Shown here: positions 1 to 8,436 of the stretch, piece after piece
Layout: each line of letters starts with the position of its first letter
Position numbering within the stretch: position 1 is the first letter of the stretch
Assembly: GCA_946998205.1 (NCBI GenBank)
Contig: CAMPYJ010000009.1
Span: forward strand, 1 to 64,000
Source: an uncultured Prevotella sp.
GTDB taxonomy: Bacteria > Bacteroidota > Bacteroidia > Bacteroidales > Bacteroidaceae
Length of the DNA stretch: 64,000 nucleotides
Direction of reading: 5' to 3'
Program-made: the position numbers and the translations under genes
The notes under the pieces: generated by a model
What the model was told of the DNA's origin: nothing
Database searches by the model: none
Seen by the model: the letters and a program-made list of their open reading frames with translations, nothing else

Positions 1-7
1 CCGAATA

Positions 8-28
8 CAATCAAACTTGTTTGAATTG
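8..28. other. Short imperfect hairpin at the window edge; bases 1-175 hold no gene
   Basis: An imperfect inverted repeat centred on CAAACTTGTTTG can fold into a roughly 9-10 bp stem with one bulge. It lies downstream of the minus-strand nucleoside kinase and could help end that transcript, but no clear U-run follows. I see no coding region in the first 175 bases. Confidence 0.25.
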
Positions 29-175
29 TTGAGGCGCAGCCTGTTTTATATAAAGAGAGTACACGAGATGACAAAACGTAAAAAGACTGACATAAAAAAA
101 CTTTACGGCGGTAATTTACAGAACAGCCCTTAAAACACCCGGTTCGTGCCGTTGGTTGCAGCAGCACGGGCGCAG

Positions 176-1837
176 CTAATACCTGAACGAACTGCCGCCT
201 AAGAACTCGCGGATGAGACTGGTTGGCGGCAAGGCGCGGTTGGGTATGGGTGTGATGTAGCTCAAGAACTTACGCAAGCGATAAGCCTCCGAATACTCCA
301 CGCAGTTTTCCGGCACCTGTTCGAGCAGGGGAATGGCCTGCTCCTGGATGACGGCCAACTCGTAAAGCATGGCGGTATTGAACATCACGTCAGCGTTTTC
401 CTGGTAGGGAAACACCCATTTCGTCTCCCCGGCCCGCACGCTCGGCCAGCGTCTGATGGTTTCCTGCGCACTCACTCCACGATATTTATGGTCGCGGATG
501 ATACGCCTCAGCAGCCGGTTGTCGGTGGTAGGAATGTAGTTGTGGTCATCCAGCAGGATGCTGGTGAGCGCCGATATATACACATGAAACTTCTGCCTCT
601 TGGGGATTTGCGCCGTCAGTTCGGGGTTCAGGGCATGAATGCCCTCCACCAGCAGCACCTGCCGGTCGGCCAGTCGCAGCCGCTTGCCACTCATGACGCT
701 CCGGCCTGACAGGAAATCATACTTGGGCAGCTCAACCTCCTCACCCCTGAAGAGTGCGTTGAGCTGTAAGTTAATCAGGTTGATGTCCAAGGCGCGGATG
801 TTTTCATAGTCCCAGTCTCCGGCAGCGTCCTTGGGCGTTTTCTCCCTGTCCAGGAAGTAGTCGTCCAGCGACACCTGCACGGGACGTACGCCGTTGGCCA
901 GCAATTGTATGCTCAGTCGCTTGCAGAAGGTGGTCTTACCCGACGAGGACGGCCCCGCGATGAGCACCGCCCTCACCTCCGGGTGCGCGGTAATCTGGTC
1001 GGCAATCTGCGATATTTTCTTCTCTTGCAGAGCTTCACTCACATTAATGAGATTGGTAGCATGACCCGCCTTCACGGCCTCGTTGAAGTCACCGATGGTG
1101 CTCATGCCCAGGATGTGCTGCCAACGATGCTGCTCCAGGAACACCTCGAACATCTTGTCTTGTTTGACGAGCGCACCAAGTTGTGAGGGGTCGTGCTTCG
1201 AGGGAATGCGGAGCAGCAAGCCTTCAAAATACCTTTCCAGTCCGAACAGGTAAATGTCCGACGTGTTGGTGAGCAACGCACCGTAGTAATAATCCACATA
1301 ATCGTCGATGCGGTGGTACACCGTGTAGAGCGAGCCCACGCTCCTGAGCAGCTTCACCTTGGCGTCGTCACCCTTCTGCTCAAACATGCGGATGGCCTCT
1401 TCGGTACGCACCTCGAAGCGTTCAATGGGAATTTTCTCGTCAATGATTTGCTGCATGCGTTCGCGAATGCGCATTGCATCCTCATCGGTCACCTCGCGTC
1501 CGATGTGCAAGTTGATGTAATAGCCGTTTGAGACAGGAATGTCAATCACCACGCTCGACCCTGGATAGAGGTCGTGAACAGCCTTGCACAGAATGAAGAA
1601 CAGCGTACGGGTGTAGTTTCTTGATGCCGACGCGTCGCGCATGTCCAAGAACTCCACATCCTTGTTGTGGTAAAGTTGATAGTTCATCCCCACCACCCTG
1701 TTGTTCACTCTCGCGCAGACCGGCCCGTAAGGCATTTTCAAATTAAATTGCTTGAATGCGTCAGAAAGTGTGCTTCCGATGGCTACATCTTGAGTTTTTT
1801 TGCTATTTTTGCAACATATTTTCAATACTTGTTTCAT
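176..1837 (-). CDS. Nucleoside kinase (uridine kinase-like) with N-terminal TGS-type domain
   Basis: A 553-residue cytoplasmic P-loop kinase predicted to phosphorylate a nucleoside, most likely uridine or cytidine, with NTP. The first ~65 residues look like a TGS domain and the next ~200 like the accessory domain of threonyl-tRNA synthetase, the usual layout of this Bacteroidota/Firmicutes family. The kinase domain has Walker A GPSSSGKTT at about 295-303 and a SLDDYFLDREK segment some 25 residues later. Length fits the family. A weak -7 like box (TATCTTTA, read on the minus strand at 1877-1884) lies about 40 nt before the ATG. It is divergent from the phosphate symporter. The substrate is inferred from family only. 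Confidence 0.88.
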   Translation of the reverse strand: MKQVLKICCKNSKKTQDVAIGSTLSDAFKQFNLKMPYGPVCARVNNRVVGMNYQLYHNKDVEFLDMRDASASRNYTRTLFFILCKAVHDLYPGSSVVIDIPVSNGYYINLHIGREVTDEDAMRIRERMQQIIDEKIPIERFEVRTEEAIRMFEQKGDDAKVKLLRSVGSLYTVYHRIDDYVDYYYGALLTNTSDIYLFGLERYFEGLLLRIPSKHDPSQLGALVKQDKMFEVFLEQHRWQHILGMSTIGDFNEAVKAGHATNLINVSEALQEKKISQIADQITAHPEVRAVLIAGPSSSGKTTFCKRLSIQLLANGVRPVQVSLDDYFLDREKTPKDAAGDWDYENIRALDINLINLQLNALFRGEEVELPKYDFLSGRSVMSGKRLRLADRQVLLVEGIHALNPELTAQIPKRQKFHVYISALTSILLDDHNYIPTTDNRLLRRIIRDHKYRGVSAQETIRRWPSVRAGETKWVFPYQENADVMFNTAMLYELAVIQEQAIPLLEQVPENCVEYSEAYRLRKFLSYITPIPNRALPPTSLIREFLGGSSFRY

Positions 1838-1934
1838 CAGCCACGTTCGTTTTGGTTATTAAAATGTTACGGAGCGTAAAGATAACGTTTTTTACTGAAG
1901 CGCAAAAATTACACCGCAATACAAATCAATTATT

Positions 1935-3650
1935 ATGACAACGAGTGATTATTTAGCGATTTTTTTCAAGATTATCGGCTCATTGGCCCTGCTGATTTAC
2001 GGCATGAAGGCGATGAGCGAGGCTCTTCAAAAGATGGCGGGCTCACAATTGCGCCACATCTTGAGTGCCATGACCACCAACCGGTTCACCGGCATGCTCA
2101 CCGGTACGTTCATCACCTGCGCCGTACAGTCGTCTTCAGCCACCACGGTGATGACCGTATCGTTCGTCAACGCGGGGCTTCTGACGCTCGCCCAGGCCAT
2201 ATCGGTAATCATGGGTGCGAACATCGGAACCACGCTCACGGCATGGATCATGTCACTGGGCTATTCGGTCGACCTGACCAGCTTTGTGTTTCCGGCGTTC
2301 CTCGCAGGCATCGTGCTCATCTACAGCCGCAGGATGCGCTACGTCGGCGACTTTCTCTTCGGCATCTCTTTCATGTTCCTCAGTTTGGTTCTGCTCAACA
2401 CGGCGGGCAAAGAGCTGCAGCTGGAGAACAATCCGCAAATCATTGATTTTTTCAAGTCGTTCGACGTTGACAGCTATCTCACCATCCTCTCTTTCCTACT
2501 CATAGGCACCGTCATCACCTGCATCGTACAGTCGTCGGCCGCCGTGATGGCCATCACCATCCTGTTATGCTCTTCAGGCGTGCTTCCCATCTATCTGGGC
2601 GTCGCTCTCGTCATGGGCGAGAACATCGGAACCACGGCCACGGCCAACCTTGCCGCATTAGGAGCCAACACCCAGGCGCGGCGAACGGCGCTGGCCCATC
2701 TGGTGTTCAACGTCATCGGGGTGATTTGGGTGCTGTGCGTGTTCTATCCATTCGTCAATGCGGTGTGCGGCTTAGTGCACTATGACCCAACGGGGCACAA
2801 CCTGACACAGCAGCAACTGGCCATAAAACTGCCCATCGTCCTGGCGGCCTTCCACTCGTCCTTCAACATCATGAACACAGCCGTATTGATATGGTTTATC
2901 CCGCAGATAGAGCGGCTGGTGTGCATGCTGATCAAGCCAAAGCACAGCGATGACGAGGAAGACTTCCGCCTGCAATTCATCCAAGCGGGCATCATGAAGA
3001 CGCCGGAGCTCTCGGTTTTGGAGGCGCACAAGGAGATATTGTCGTTCGCCGGACGCATGCAGCGCATGTTCGGGATGGTGAGCGACCTGCTTGTCGAAAA
3101 GGATGAAGGCAAGTTTACCAAAATATTCAACAGGATAGAAAAATACGAAGGCATCAGCGACAGCATGGAGATTGAGATTGCCAACTACCTGGACCAGGTG
3201 GGAACGGCACACCTCAGCGACGACACCAAGATGAAGATACGGTCGATGTTGCGGGAGATTACCGAGATAGAGAGCATCGGAGACAGTTGCTACAACATTG
3301 CCCGCGCCTTGAAACGCAAGCGCGTCGGCAAGGAAGAGTTCCCCGAAAAACTGTACGGACAACTGCATCAGATGTTCGAACTCACCGACAACGCCCTCAC
3401 GCAGATGAACGTGATACTCTCGGGACGTAAGGCAAACCTGGACCCCACGCTGTCTTTCAACATCGAGAACGAAATCAACAACTATCGAAATCAACTCAAG
3501 ACAACCAACATCACCGACATCAACGCACATCTATACACCTATGCCATCGGCACCATCTACATGGACATCATTCAAGAATGCGAGAAGCTGGGCGACTATG
3601 TGGTGAACGTCGTGGAGGCCCGCATGGGCGTAAGACAGCACAATGGATGA
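1935..3650 (+). CDS. Na/Pi cotransporter family protein with C-terminal PhoU-like domain
   Basis: A 571-residue inner-membrane protein of the PNaS (NptA) family that should import inorganic phosphate with sodium. It shows the two inverted signature repeats: QSSSATT near 65-71 with GANIGTT near 94-100, and QSSAAV near 199-204 with GENIGTT near 228-234. About eight hydrophobic segments fill residues 5-330. The last ~200 residues are helical and acidic and look like a PhoU domain, as in many bacterial members. Start ATG follows an AT-rich spacer after the divergent kinase. Some relatives may act on other anions or in regulation, so phosphate as substrate is a family inference. Confidence 0.9.
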   Translation: MTTSDYLAIFFKIIGSLALLIYGMKAMSEALQKMAGSQLRHILSAMTTNRFTGMLTGTFITCAVQSSSATTVMTVSFVNAGLLTLAQAISVIMGANIGTTLTAWIMSLGYSVDLTSFVFPAFLAGIVLIYSRRMRYVGDFLFGISFMFLSLVLLNTAGKELQLENNPQIIDFFKSFDVDSYLTILSFLLIGTVITCIVQSSAAVMAITILLCSSGVLPIYLGVALVMGENIGTTATANLAALGANTQARRTALAHLVFNVIGVIWVLCVFYPFVNAVCGLVHYDPTGHNLTQQQLAIKLPIVLAAFHSSFNIMNTAVLIWFIPQIERLVCMLIKPKHSDDEEDFRLQFIQAGIMKTPELSVLEAHKEILSFAGRMQRMFGMVSDLLVEKDEGKFTKIFNRIEKYEGISDSMEIEIANYLDQVGTAHLSDDTKMKIRSMLREITEIESIGDSCYNIARALKRKRVGKEEFPEKLYGQLHQMFELTDNALTQMNVILSGRKANLDPTLSFNIENEINNYRNQLKTTNITDINAHLYTYAIGTIYMDIIQECEKLGDYVVNVVEARMGVRQHNG

Positions 3651-3829
3651 TGTTTTTACGGGAGTTCCGCACGCCTCGCCCAACAGAACGTCGCCTCACA
3701 TGCGGAATTTCACCCAACCGGCAGGCGCTCACACCATGCACGCAGCATGCCCAGGAGGGCCATGCCGCGTGCGACAAGCGATGCGGATGGCCAACCGGTA
3801 AGCCACTGACTTGCAACAAAAAGGCGACG

Positions 3830-4177
3830 TCAAGGATTGACTTCGCCCATCTGTTTCCAAATTTCCAAGAAGCGCTGGTGGCTTACTTTCCTGTCGTAAT
3901 CAACCTTCACGCCAGCGTCTTTTAGCCTGTCACAGGCCTCATCGCTCATCACGTCAGCGTAGACTTCGGCCACGCCGCCATCTGCCATGGCCTTGGCGGC
4001 GGTCTTACCAACGGCCTTGACGGCTACTTTCGACTTGAAAAGCGATTCGGGTTCATCGTTCAAAAGATTGTAGAGCGTTCGCACTCCCCTACCTTCAAAC
4101 GTGCGAATGTTTCCCTCGTGCAGCAGAACCAATGAGCATTGGCCTACATGCAGTTTATCAATCAGTTCGTTCATCAT
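3830..4177 (-). CDS. DUF1893 domain-containing protein
   Basis: A small 115-residue cytoplasmic protein matching the DUF1893 family (start MNELIDKL, then VLLHEGNIRTFEGRGVRTLYNLL). The family is thought to adopt a cytidine-deaminase-like fold but has no assigned reaction. I chose the ATG at 4177 because a strong GGAGG (minus strand, next to 4186-4190) sits 7 nt upstream of it; the ATG at 4183 is only 1 nt from that site, so 117 residues is possible but less likely. It is followed by sir2 upstream on the same strand, and is convergent with the phosphate symporter. Confidence 0.75.
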   Translation of the reverse strand: MMNELIDKLHVGQCSLVLLHEGNIRTFEGRGVRTLYNLLNDEPESLFKSKVAVKAVGKTAAKAMADGGVAEVYADVMSDEACDRLKDAGVKVDYDRKVSHQRFLEIWKQMGEVNP

Positions 4178-4270
4178 AAGCATTCCTCCATGGATTAATC
4201 GGTTTTATTTTCGTACGGGCATACAGCTACTTGCAAACATCATCATGGGTCGACAGGTCAGCATCACTCT

Positions 4271-4975
4271 TTACCGGCTGGTGTCCAAGGCCCTCACGAG
4301 CTCTCTCATTCCCTCGCAGGCGCCCTTCCGTATGTGCGTGAGACGACGGACGCCACTGGTTCGCACCGCTTCAGGGTCAATGAGGTAGATGGGGCAATCG
4401 GGTTTGACATATTGAACCAATCCCGCGGCGGGATAAACGTTGAGCGACGTTCCGATGATGACAAAGATGTCAGCTTCACGAGCGTACCCGGCCGCGACGG
4501 AAATCATGGGCACGCTCTCGCCGAAGAACACGACATACGGGCGCAAGAGCGACCCGTCACCAGCCTTGGTTCCAGGCTCTACGACGCAATTCTCTTCAGA
4601 CAACTCGCGGACGTAGGCCACGTCATAAGGGTCGCGGCTGGAACATACTTTGGTCAGCTCGCCGTGCAGATGAATCACTCTCGATGATCCGGCCCGCTCA
4701 TGCAGATTGTCAACATTCTGAGTGATGACGGTTACGTCGTACGTCTCTTCGAGTTTCCGAATCAACCGGTGCCCTTCGTTGGGCTTCGCCGCATAGAGCT
4801 TCTTTCTGAGCATGTTGTAAAAGTTGGTCACGAGCGCTGGATTTGCCACCCAACCCTCATGCGTCGCCACCTGCTCCACGGGATGGTTTTCCCACAATCC
4901 GTCACTTCCCCGGAAGGTTTTAAGTCCACTTTCTACCGACATGCCCGCGCCTGTCAGAAACACTATCTTCCTCAT
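4271..4975 (-). CDS. NAD-dependent protein deacylase, Sir2 family
   Basis: A 234-residue sirtuin expected to remove acyl groups from lysines using NAD. NAD-binding motifs are visible: GAGMS at 9-13, FRG at 21-23, TQNVDNLHERAG at 85-96, and the catalytic histidine in IHLHG (His104). The zinc ribbon looks degenerate: where four cysteines in two CXXC pairs are usual, only Cys111 and one further Cys appear, as I recall for many Bacteroidota sirtuins. Start ATG gives a canonical N-terminus (MRKIVFLTGAG). A minus-strand TATTTTTG box at 5041-5048 could drive it. Substrates are unknown. Confidence 0.88.
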   Translation of the reverse strand: MRKIVFLTGAGMSVESGLKTFRGSDGLWENHPVEQVATHEGWVANPALVTNFYNMLRKKLYAAKPNEGHRLIRKLEETYDVTVITQNVDNLHERAGSSRVIHLHGELTKVCSSRDPYDVAYVRELSEENCVVEPGTKAGDGSLLRPYVVFFGESVPMISVAAGYAREADIFVIIGTSLNVYPAAGLVQYVKPDCPIYLIDPEAVRTSGVRRLTHIRKGACEGMRELVRALDTSR

Positions 4976-5040
4976 GCTCTATTCATTTCTTAACCTCATG
5001 CCTATCAACGGATAGACTTCGCTTTCGCACTAATATTCCA

Positions 5041-5048
5041 CAAAAATA
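5041..5048 (-). promoter_or_regulatory. Candidate -7 promoter box for the sirtuin gene
   Basis: TATTTTTG on the minus strand fits the TAnnTTTG consensus, about 65 nt before the sir2 start. No good TTTG partner is seen 19-20 nt upstream, so support is partial. Confidence 0.35.
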
Positions 5049-5091
5049 GTATTTTTTTGAGAAATAACTCGAAGCTGTAATAGTTTTTTGC

Positions 5092-5099
5092 TATCTTTG
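5092..5099 (+). promoter_or_regulatory. Candidate -7 promoter box for the FKBP cluster
   Basis: TATCTTTG matches TAnnTTTG exactly and lies 42 nt before the first FKBP start codon. No clear -33 TTTG is present at the expected spacing. Confidence 0.5.
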
Positions 5100-5141
5100 C
5101 CCATGTTTTAAAGCAATACTCATCAATACAGATTATTTACA

Positions 5142-5747
5142 ATGGATAAGGTAAGCTACGCTTTGGGGCTTGGCATTGGCCAACAATTGTCTGACATGGG
5201 CGCCCAAGGTTTGAATATCGATGATTTCTCACAAGCGATCAAAGACGTAATCGCTGGCGCGAAGCCAAAAATAGACAGTCAAGAAGCGCAGACACTGGTG
5301 CAGAACTTCTTTCAAGAACAAGAGAAGAAGCAGCGCGCAGCTGCCGAGGAGAAAGGCAAAGTAGTCAAGGAGGCAGGAGAAGCCTATCTGGCTGAGAATG
5401 CGAAAAAGAAAGATGTGGTGACACTTCCCAGCGGTTTGCAATACATAGTGCTTAAAGAAGGCGACGGCAAGAAGCCGAAAGCGACCGACCAGGTGACATG
5501 TCATTACGAAGGAATGCTGTATGACGGCACACTCTTTGACAGCAGCATCCAACGCGGCGAGCCTGCGACATTCGCCCTGAACCAAGTCATCGCCGGTTGG
5601 ACCGAAGGTCTTCAGCTGATGCGGGAGGGCGCCAAATACCGCTTTTTCATCCCTTACCACCTGGGATATGGCGAGCGGGGAGCAGGCAGTTCCATACCAC
5701 CTTTCGCCGCATTGGTGTTCGACGTAGAACTCATAAAAGTAATTTAA
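5142..5747 (+). CDS. FKBP-type peptidyl-prolyl isomerase, cytoplasmic form
   Basis: A 201-residue FklB/Mip-like prolyl isomerase. Residues 1-95 form the helical dimerisation domain with a charged linker, and ~96-201 the FKBP domain, with LPSGLQY, CHYEGMLYDGTLFDSS, GWTEGLQLM and the closing LGYGERG...IPP(F/Y)..LVFDVELI. It catalyses cis-trans isomerisation of Xaa-Pro bonds and acts as a folding helper. Unlike its two neighbours it starts directly with MDKVSYALG and has no signal peptide, so it should stay in the cytoplasm. It is first of three tandem FKBP genes, with 15 nt to the next. Confidence 0.93.
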   Translation: MDKVSYALGLGIGQQLSDMGAQGLNIDDFSQAIKDVIAGAKPKIDSQEAQTLVQNFFQEQEKKQRAAAEEKGKVVKEAGEAYLAENAKKKDVVTLPSGLQYIVLKEGDGKKPKATDQVTCHYEGMLYDGTLFDSSIQRGEPATFALNQVIAGWTEGLQLMREGAKYRFFIPYHLGYGERGAGSSIPPFAALVFDVELIKVI

Positions 5748-5762
5748 CAACAACAAATAGCA

Positions 5763-6635
5763 ATGAAAAAACTTACATTCGTAGCCGCAATGGCTATCGC
5801 CGCCGCAACATTCACGGGCTGCGGTAACTCAACACCCAAGGCAGACCTCAAGACAGACGTGGACACATTGAGCTATGCCATCGGACTTGCACAGACGCAA
5901 GGGCTCAAAGAGTATCTCATCGGACGCATGAACATCGACACAACCTACATGGATCAGTTCATCAAGGGTCTGAACGATGGTGCCAATGCCGGAGATGACA
6001 AAGGCCGCGCCGCCTACTACGCAGGCATCCAGATTGGCCAGCAGATAAGCAATCAGATGATTACCGGCATCAACCAAGAGGTGTTCGGCAGCGATTCAAC
6101 CAAGACAATCTCGCTGAAAAACTTCATGGCCGGCTTCATCACCGGAACAACGGGCAAGAAAGGCCTGATGACCATCGAGCAGGCTACTCAGACGGCACAG
6201 ACCAAGATGAACGCAATCAGAGCCAAGGTCATGGAAAAGAAATACGGTCCCAACAAGGCGGCTGGTGAGAAATTCCTCGCAGAGAACAAAAAGAAACCAG
6301 GCGTGAAGACGTTGCCGGGCGGCGTACAATATAAGGTCATCAAAGTTGGCAAGGGCGCCTTGCCGGCAGACACGTCCATGGTGAAGGTTCATTATGAAGG
6401 CAAAACCATCGACGGAAAAGTGTTTGACAGCTCCTATAAGAACGGACGGCCGGTTACATTGCGCGCCAATCAGGTCATCAGGGGATGGACAGAAGCCCTC
6501 GTCCGCATGCCCGTAGGCTCTGTATGGGAAGTATATATTCCACAAGAGTTGGCCTATGGAGAGCGTGAGCAAGGCCAGATCAAACCGTTCTCTGCCTTGA
6601 TTTTCAAGATTGAACTAGTCGGCATCGAGAAGTAA
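5763..6635 (+). CDS. FKBP-type peptidyl-prolyl isomerase, lipoprotein
   Basis: A 290-residue FKBP with an N-terminal lipoprotein signal: MKKLTFVAAMAIAAATFTGC, lipobox FTGC with Cys20. It is therefore predicted to be anchored to a membrane on the periplasmic side. An N-terminal Mip-like helical region (~30-180) precedes the FKBP domain (~185-290: LPGGVQYKVI, VHYEGKTIDGKVFDSS, GWTEALVRMP, ELAYGERE). It presumably folds or remodels envelope proteins. It follows the cytoplasmic FKBP by 15 nt, so they are likely co-transcribed, and is clearly a paralogue of both neighbours. Confidence 0.92.
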   Translation: MKKLTFVAAMAIAAATFTGCGNSTPKADLKTDVDTLSYAIGLAQTQGLKEYLIGRMNIDTTYMDQFIKGLNDGANAGDDKGRAAYYAGIQIGQQISNQMITGINQEVFGSDSTKTISLKNFMAGFITGTTGKKGLMTIEQATQTAQTKMNAIRAKVMEKKYGPNKAAGEKFLAENKKKPGVKTLPGGVQYKVIKVGKGALPADTSMVKVHYEGKTIDGKVFDSSYKNGRPVTLRANQVIRGWTEALVRMPVGSVWEVYIPQELAYGEREQGQIKPFSALIFKIELVGIEK

Positions 6636-6666
6636 ACGGCCGACTACCATATACAACAAACGTACG

Positions 6667-6736
6667 AAAACTTGCCTTGCATTTGATTGTTTTAGTGGCG
6701 TCGCGCTGCAAGAACGAACCACGCAAGGTAAGTTTT
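6667..6736. repeat. Inverted repeat between the second and third FKBP genes
   Basis: AAAACTTGCCTTGC (6667-6680) is repeated in inverse orientation as GCAAGGTAAGTTTT (6723-6736), 13 of 14 positions pairing, around a 42-nt loop. It lies in the 123-nt spacer before the third FKBP and could attenuate or partly terminate transcription, or be a binding site. No U-run other than the arm itself. Confidence 0.4.
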
Positions 6737-6758
6737 TCTTTTTAATGTAATGTTGATG

Positions 6759-7667
6759 ATGAAAAAGATTTTATTACTTTCAGCGTTGTTCTTGTCGATT
6801 GCATCGGTCAGCATGGCCGCATCAGGCAAAAACAAGGACAAGAAACAAAAGCCCCAGACAACCGTAAAGCCACTGCTCACACCGCAAGACTCGCTCAGCT
6901 ACGCGGCAGGATTGGCCGCAACCAATGGCTTGATGCCCTTCTTGCAGCAGGAATACGAGATGGATCCGTCACAGGTTGCCGATTTTGTCGCAGGCTATCG
7001 GGAGGCGTTGAAGCAGATTGACACGCCGCAATTCAAGGCTCGCCATGCGGGTGCAGCCATCGCCAGGATGGTGAAAAACCGGATTTTGCCGCAGACAACC
7101 AACGACTTCAAGGGAACGCCCAACGCCATCAACCCCGAAATCTTCAACCAAGGCTTCCTCGCCGGCGTACAGAATGACACCACCGTTTATTCAGTTAAAA
7201 AGGCGAGTGAACTGTTTCAAGAACGCCGAATACAGGTGAAGAAAGAGAAAGAAAAGGCATACATCGCAGCCAACACAGCCTGGTTGAAGCAAAACGCCAC
7301 ACAGCCAGGCGTGAAAACAACAGCCAGCGGACTGCAATATAAGGTGATTACCGAAGGAAAGGGCGAGATTCCGCAAAAGGATGACAAGGTGACTGTGAAA
7401 TATGAGGGCAAGACCATCGACGGAAACGTGTTCGACAGTTCGTACAAGCGCAACCCGCAAACCACCTCGTTCCGATGCAATCAGGTCATCAAAGGATGGA
7501 CAGAAGCCCTCACCATGATGCCGGTAGGCAGCAAATGGGAAATCTACATTCCGCAGGAACTGGCCTACGGAGAGCGTCAGGCCGGACAGATTCAACCCTA
7601 CTCCACCTTGATTTTCACCGTAGAACTGGTCAGCATCGAGAAAGCGAAAGCTGCCACGAAGAAATAA
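6759..7667 (+). CDS. FKBP-type peptidyl-prolyl isomerase, exported form
   Basis: The third FKBP of the cluster, 302 residues from this start. MKKILLLSALFLSIASVSMAA is a typical signal peptide without a lipobox, so this copy should be soluble in the periplasm or outer-membrane associated. The Mip-like helical part (~30-190) is followed by the FKBP domain (TASGLQYKVI, VKYEGKTIDGNVFDSS, GWTEALTMMP, ELAYGERQ). I prefer the ATG at 6759 over those at 6750 and 6756 because it gives the cleanest signal sequence. The C-terminus ends in a lysine-rich tail. Confidence 0.9.
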   Translation: MKKILLLSALFLSIASVSMAASGKNKDKKQKPQTTVKPLLTPQDSLSYAAGLAATNGLMPFLQQEYEMDPSQVADFVAGYREALKQIDTPQFKARHAGAAIARMVKNRILPQTTNDFKGTPNAINPEIFNQGFLAGVQNDTTVYSVKKASELFQERRIQVKKEKEKAYIAANTAWLKQNATQPGVKTTASGLQYKVITEGKGEIPQKDDKVTVKYEGKTIDGNVFDSSYKRNPQTTSFRCNQVIKGWTEALTMMPVGSKWEIYIPQELAYGERQAGQIQPYSTLIFTVELVSIEKAKAATKK

Positions 7668-7759
7668 ACGCAAGGGAAAGGCGTTCTGTAATCAGCCCCA
7701 CGCATAAGGCATCCGACCGCCCACACAGCCCCACCCACACACAAATTAAGCATCACCGC

Positions 7760-7806
7760 ATAGACCTGACAGGGCGAGAACACCTCTCCGTCCCCGTCAG
7801 GTCTAT
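7760..7806. terminator. Hairpin after the FKBP cluster
   Basis: An 11-bp perfect stem, ATAGACCTGAC paired with GTCAGGTCTAT, encloses a 25-nt loop about 90 nt after the third FKBP. It lacks a following U-run, so termination is only a suggestion. Confidence 0.4.
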
Positions 7807-7892
7807 CGCATACCGGGAAAAACATGTGCGATACGCCAACGCGGAAGACAAGCACGAGGAAAGAACCATTCATCACATTTTTACAGGCATCT

Positions 7893-7926
7893 TGTTGCTT
7901 ATGTCATTAATATTAGTTATTTTTGC
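7893..7926 (+). promoter_or_regulatory. Promoter of the Lrp/AsnC regulator gene
   Basis: TTG at 7896-7898 (another at 7893-7895), 20 nt, then TATTTTTG at 7919-7926 fits the Bacteroidota -33/-7 arrangement. The ATG follows 30 nt later. Confidence 0.6.
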
Positions 7927-7956
7927 TATCAAAATAACAACATAACACAGAAACCG

Positions 7957-8436
7957 ATGGCAAAAAACACAGAGAAGATTGACAAGTTGGACAAGAAAAT
8001 CTTAGGTATTTTATCAACTAACGCGCGCATTCCCTTCAAGGATGTGGCCACGCAATGCGGCGTTTCGCGTGCCGCCATCCATCAACGCGTACAACATCTG
8101 GTGGAAAAAGGCATCATCACGGGCAGCGGATTCCATGCCGACCCCAAAAGCCTGGGCTATTCCACCTGCACTTATGTAGGCCTTAACCTTGAGCGCGGCA
8201 GCATGTACAAGAAGGTTGTCGAACAACTTCAGACCATTCCCGAAATCGTTGAGTGCCATTTCACCACCGGTCCTTACACCATGCTGATCAAACTTTACGC
8301 ACGCGACAACGAACAATTGATGGACTTGCTCAACAACCGTATGCAAAGCATCCCAGGCGTCGTCAGCACCGAGACATTGATTTCACTCGAACAGAGCATC
8401 AAACGTGAAATACCAGCAAATGTAGACGAGGAATGA
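7957..8436 (+). CDS. Lrp/AsnC family transcriptional regulator
   Basis: A 159-residue DNA-binding regulator. Residues ~10-65 carry the AsnC-type winged helix-turn-helix (DKKILGILSTNARIPFKDVA, then CGVSRAAIHQRVQHL), and ~75-150 the RAM ligand-binding domain. Family members sense amino acids and form octamers. Its stop overlaps the start of the amidotransferase-dipeptidase gene by 4 nt (ATGA), so the two are co-transcribed and probably translationally coupled. This suggests it senses an amino acid released by that enzyme, which is my inference. Confidence 0.92.
   Translation: MAKNTEKIDKLDKKILGILSTNARIPFKDVATQCGVSRAAIHQRVQHLVEKGIITGSGFHADPKSLGYSTCTYVGLNLERGSMYKKVVEQLQTIPEIVECHFTTGPYTMLIKLYARDNEQLMDLLNNRMQSIPGVVSTETLISLEQSIKREIPANVDEE

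Noticed and set aside
2772..3530. Long minus-strand open frame inside the phosphate symporter gene
   Set aside because: It is antisense to a clear PNaS/PhoU protein, its translation matches no family I know, and such antisense frames are common in GC-rich codons.
3721..3800. Possible sixth 22-nt array (several CATGC words after the symporter gene)
   Set aside because: The words lie at irregular spacing (3735, 3746, 3761), without a 22-nt register.
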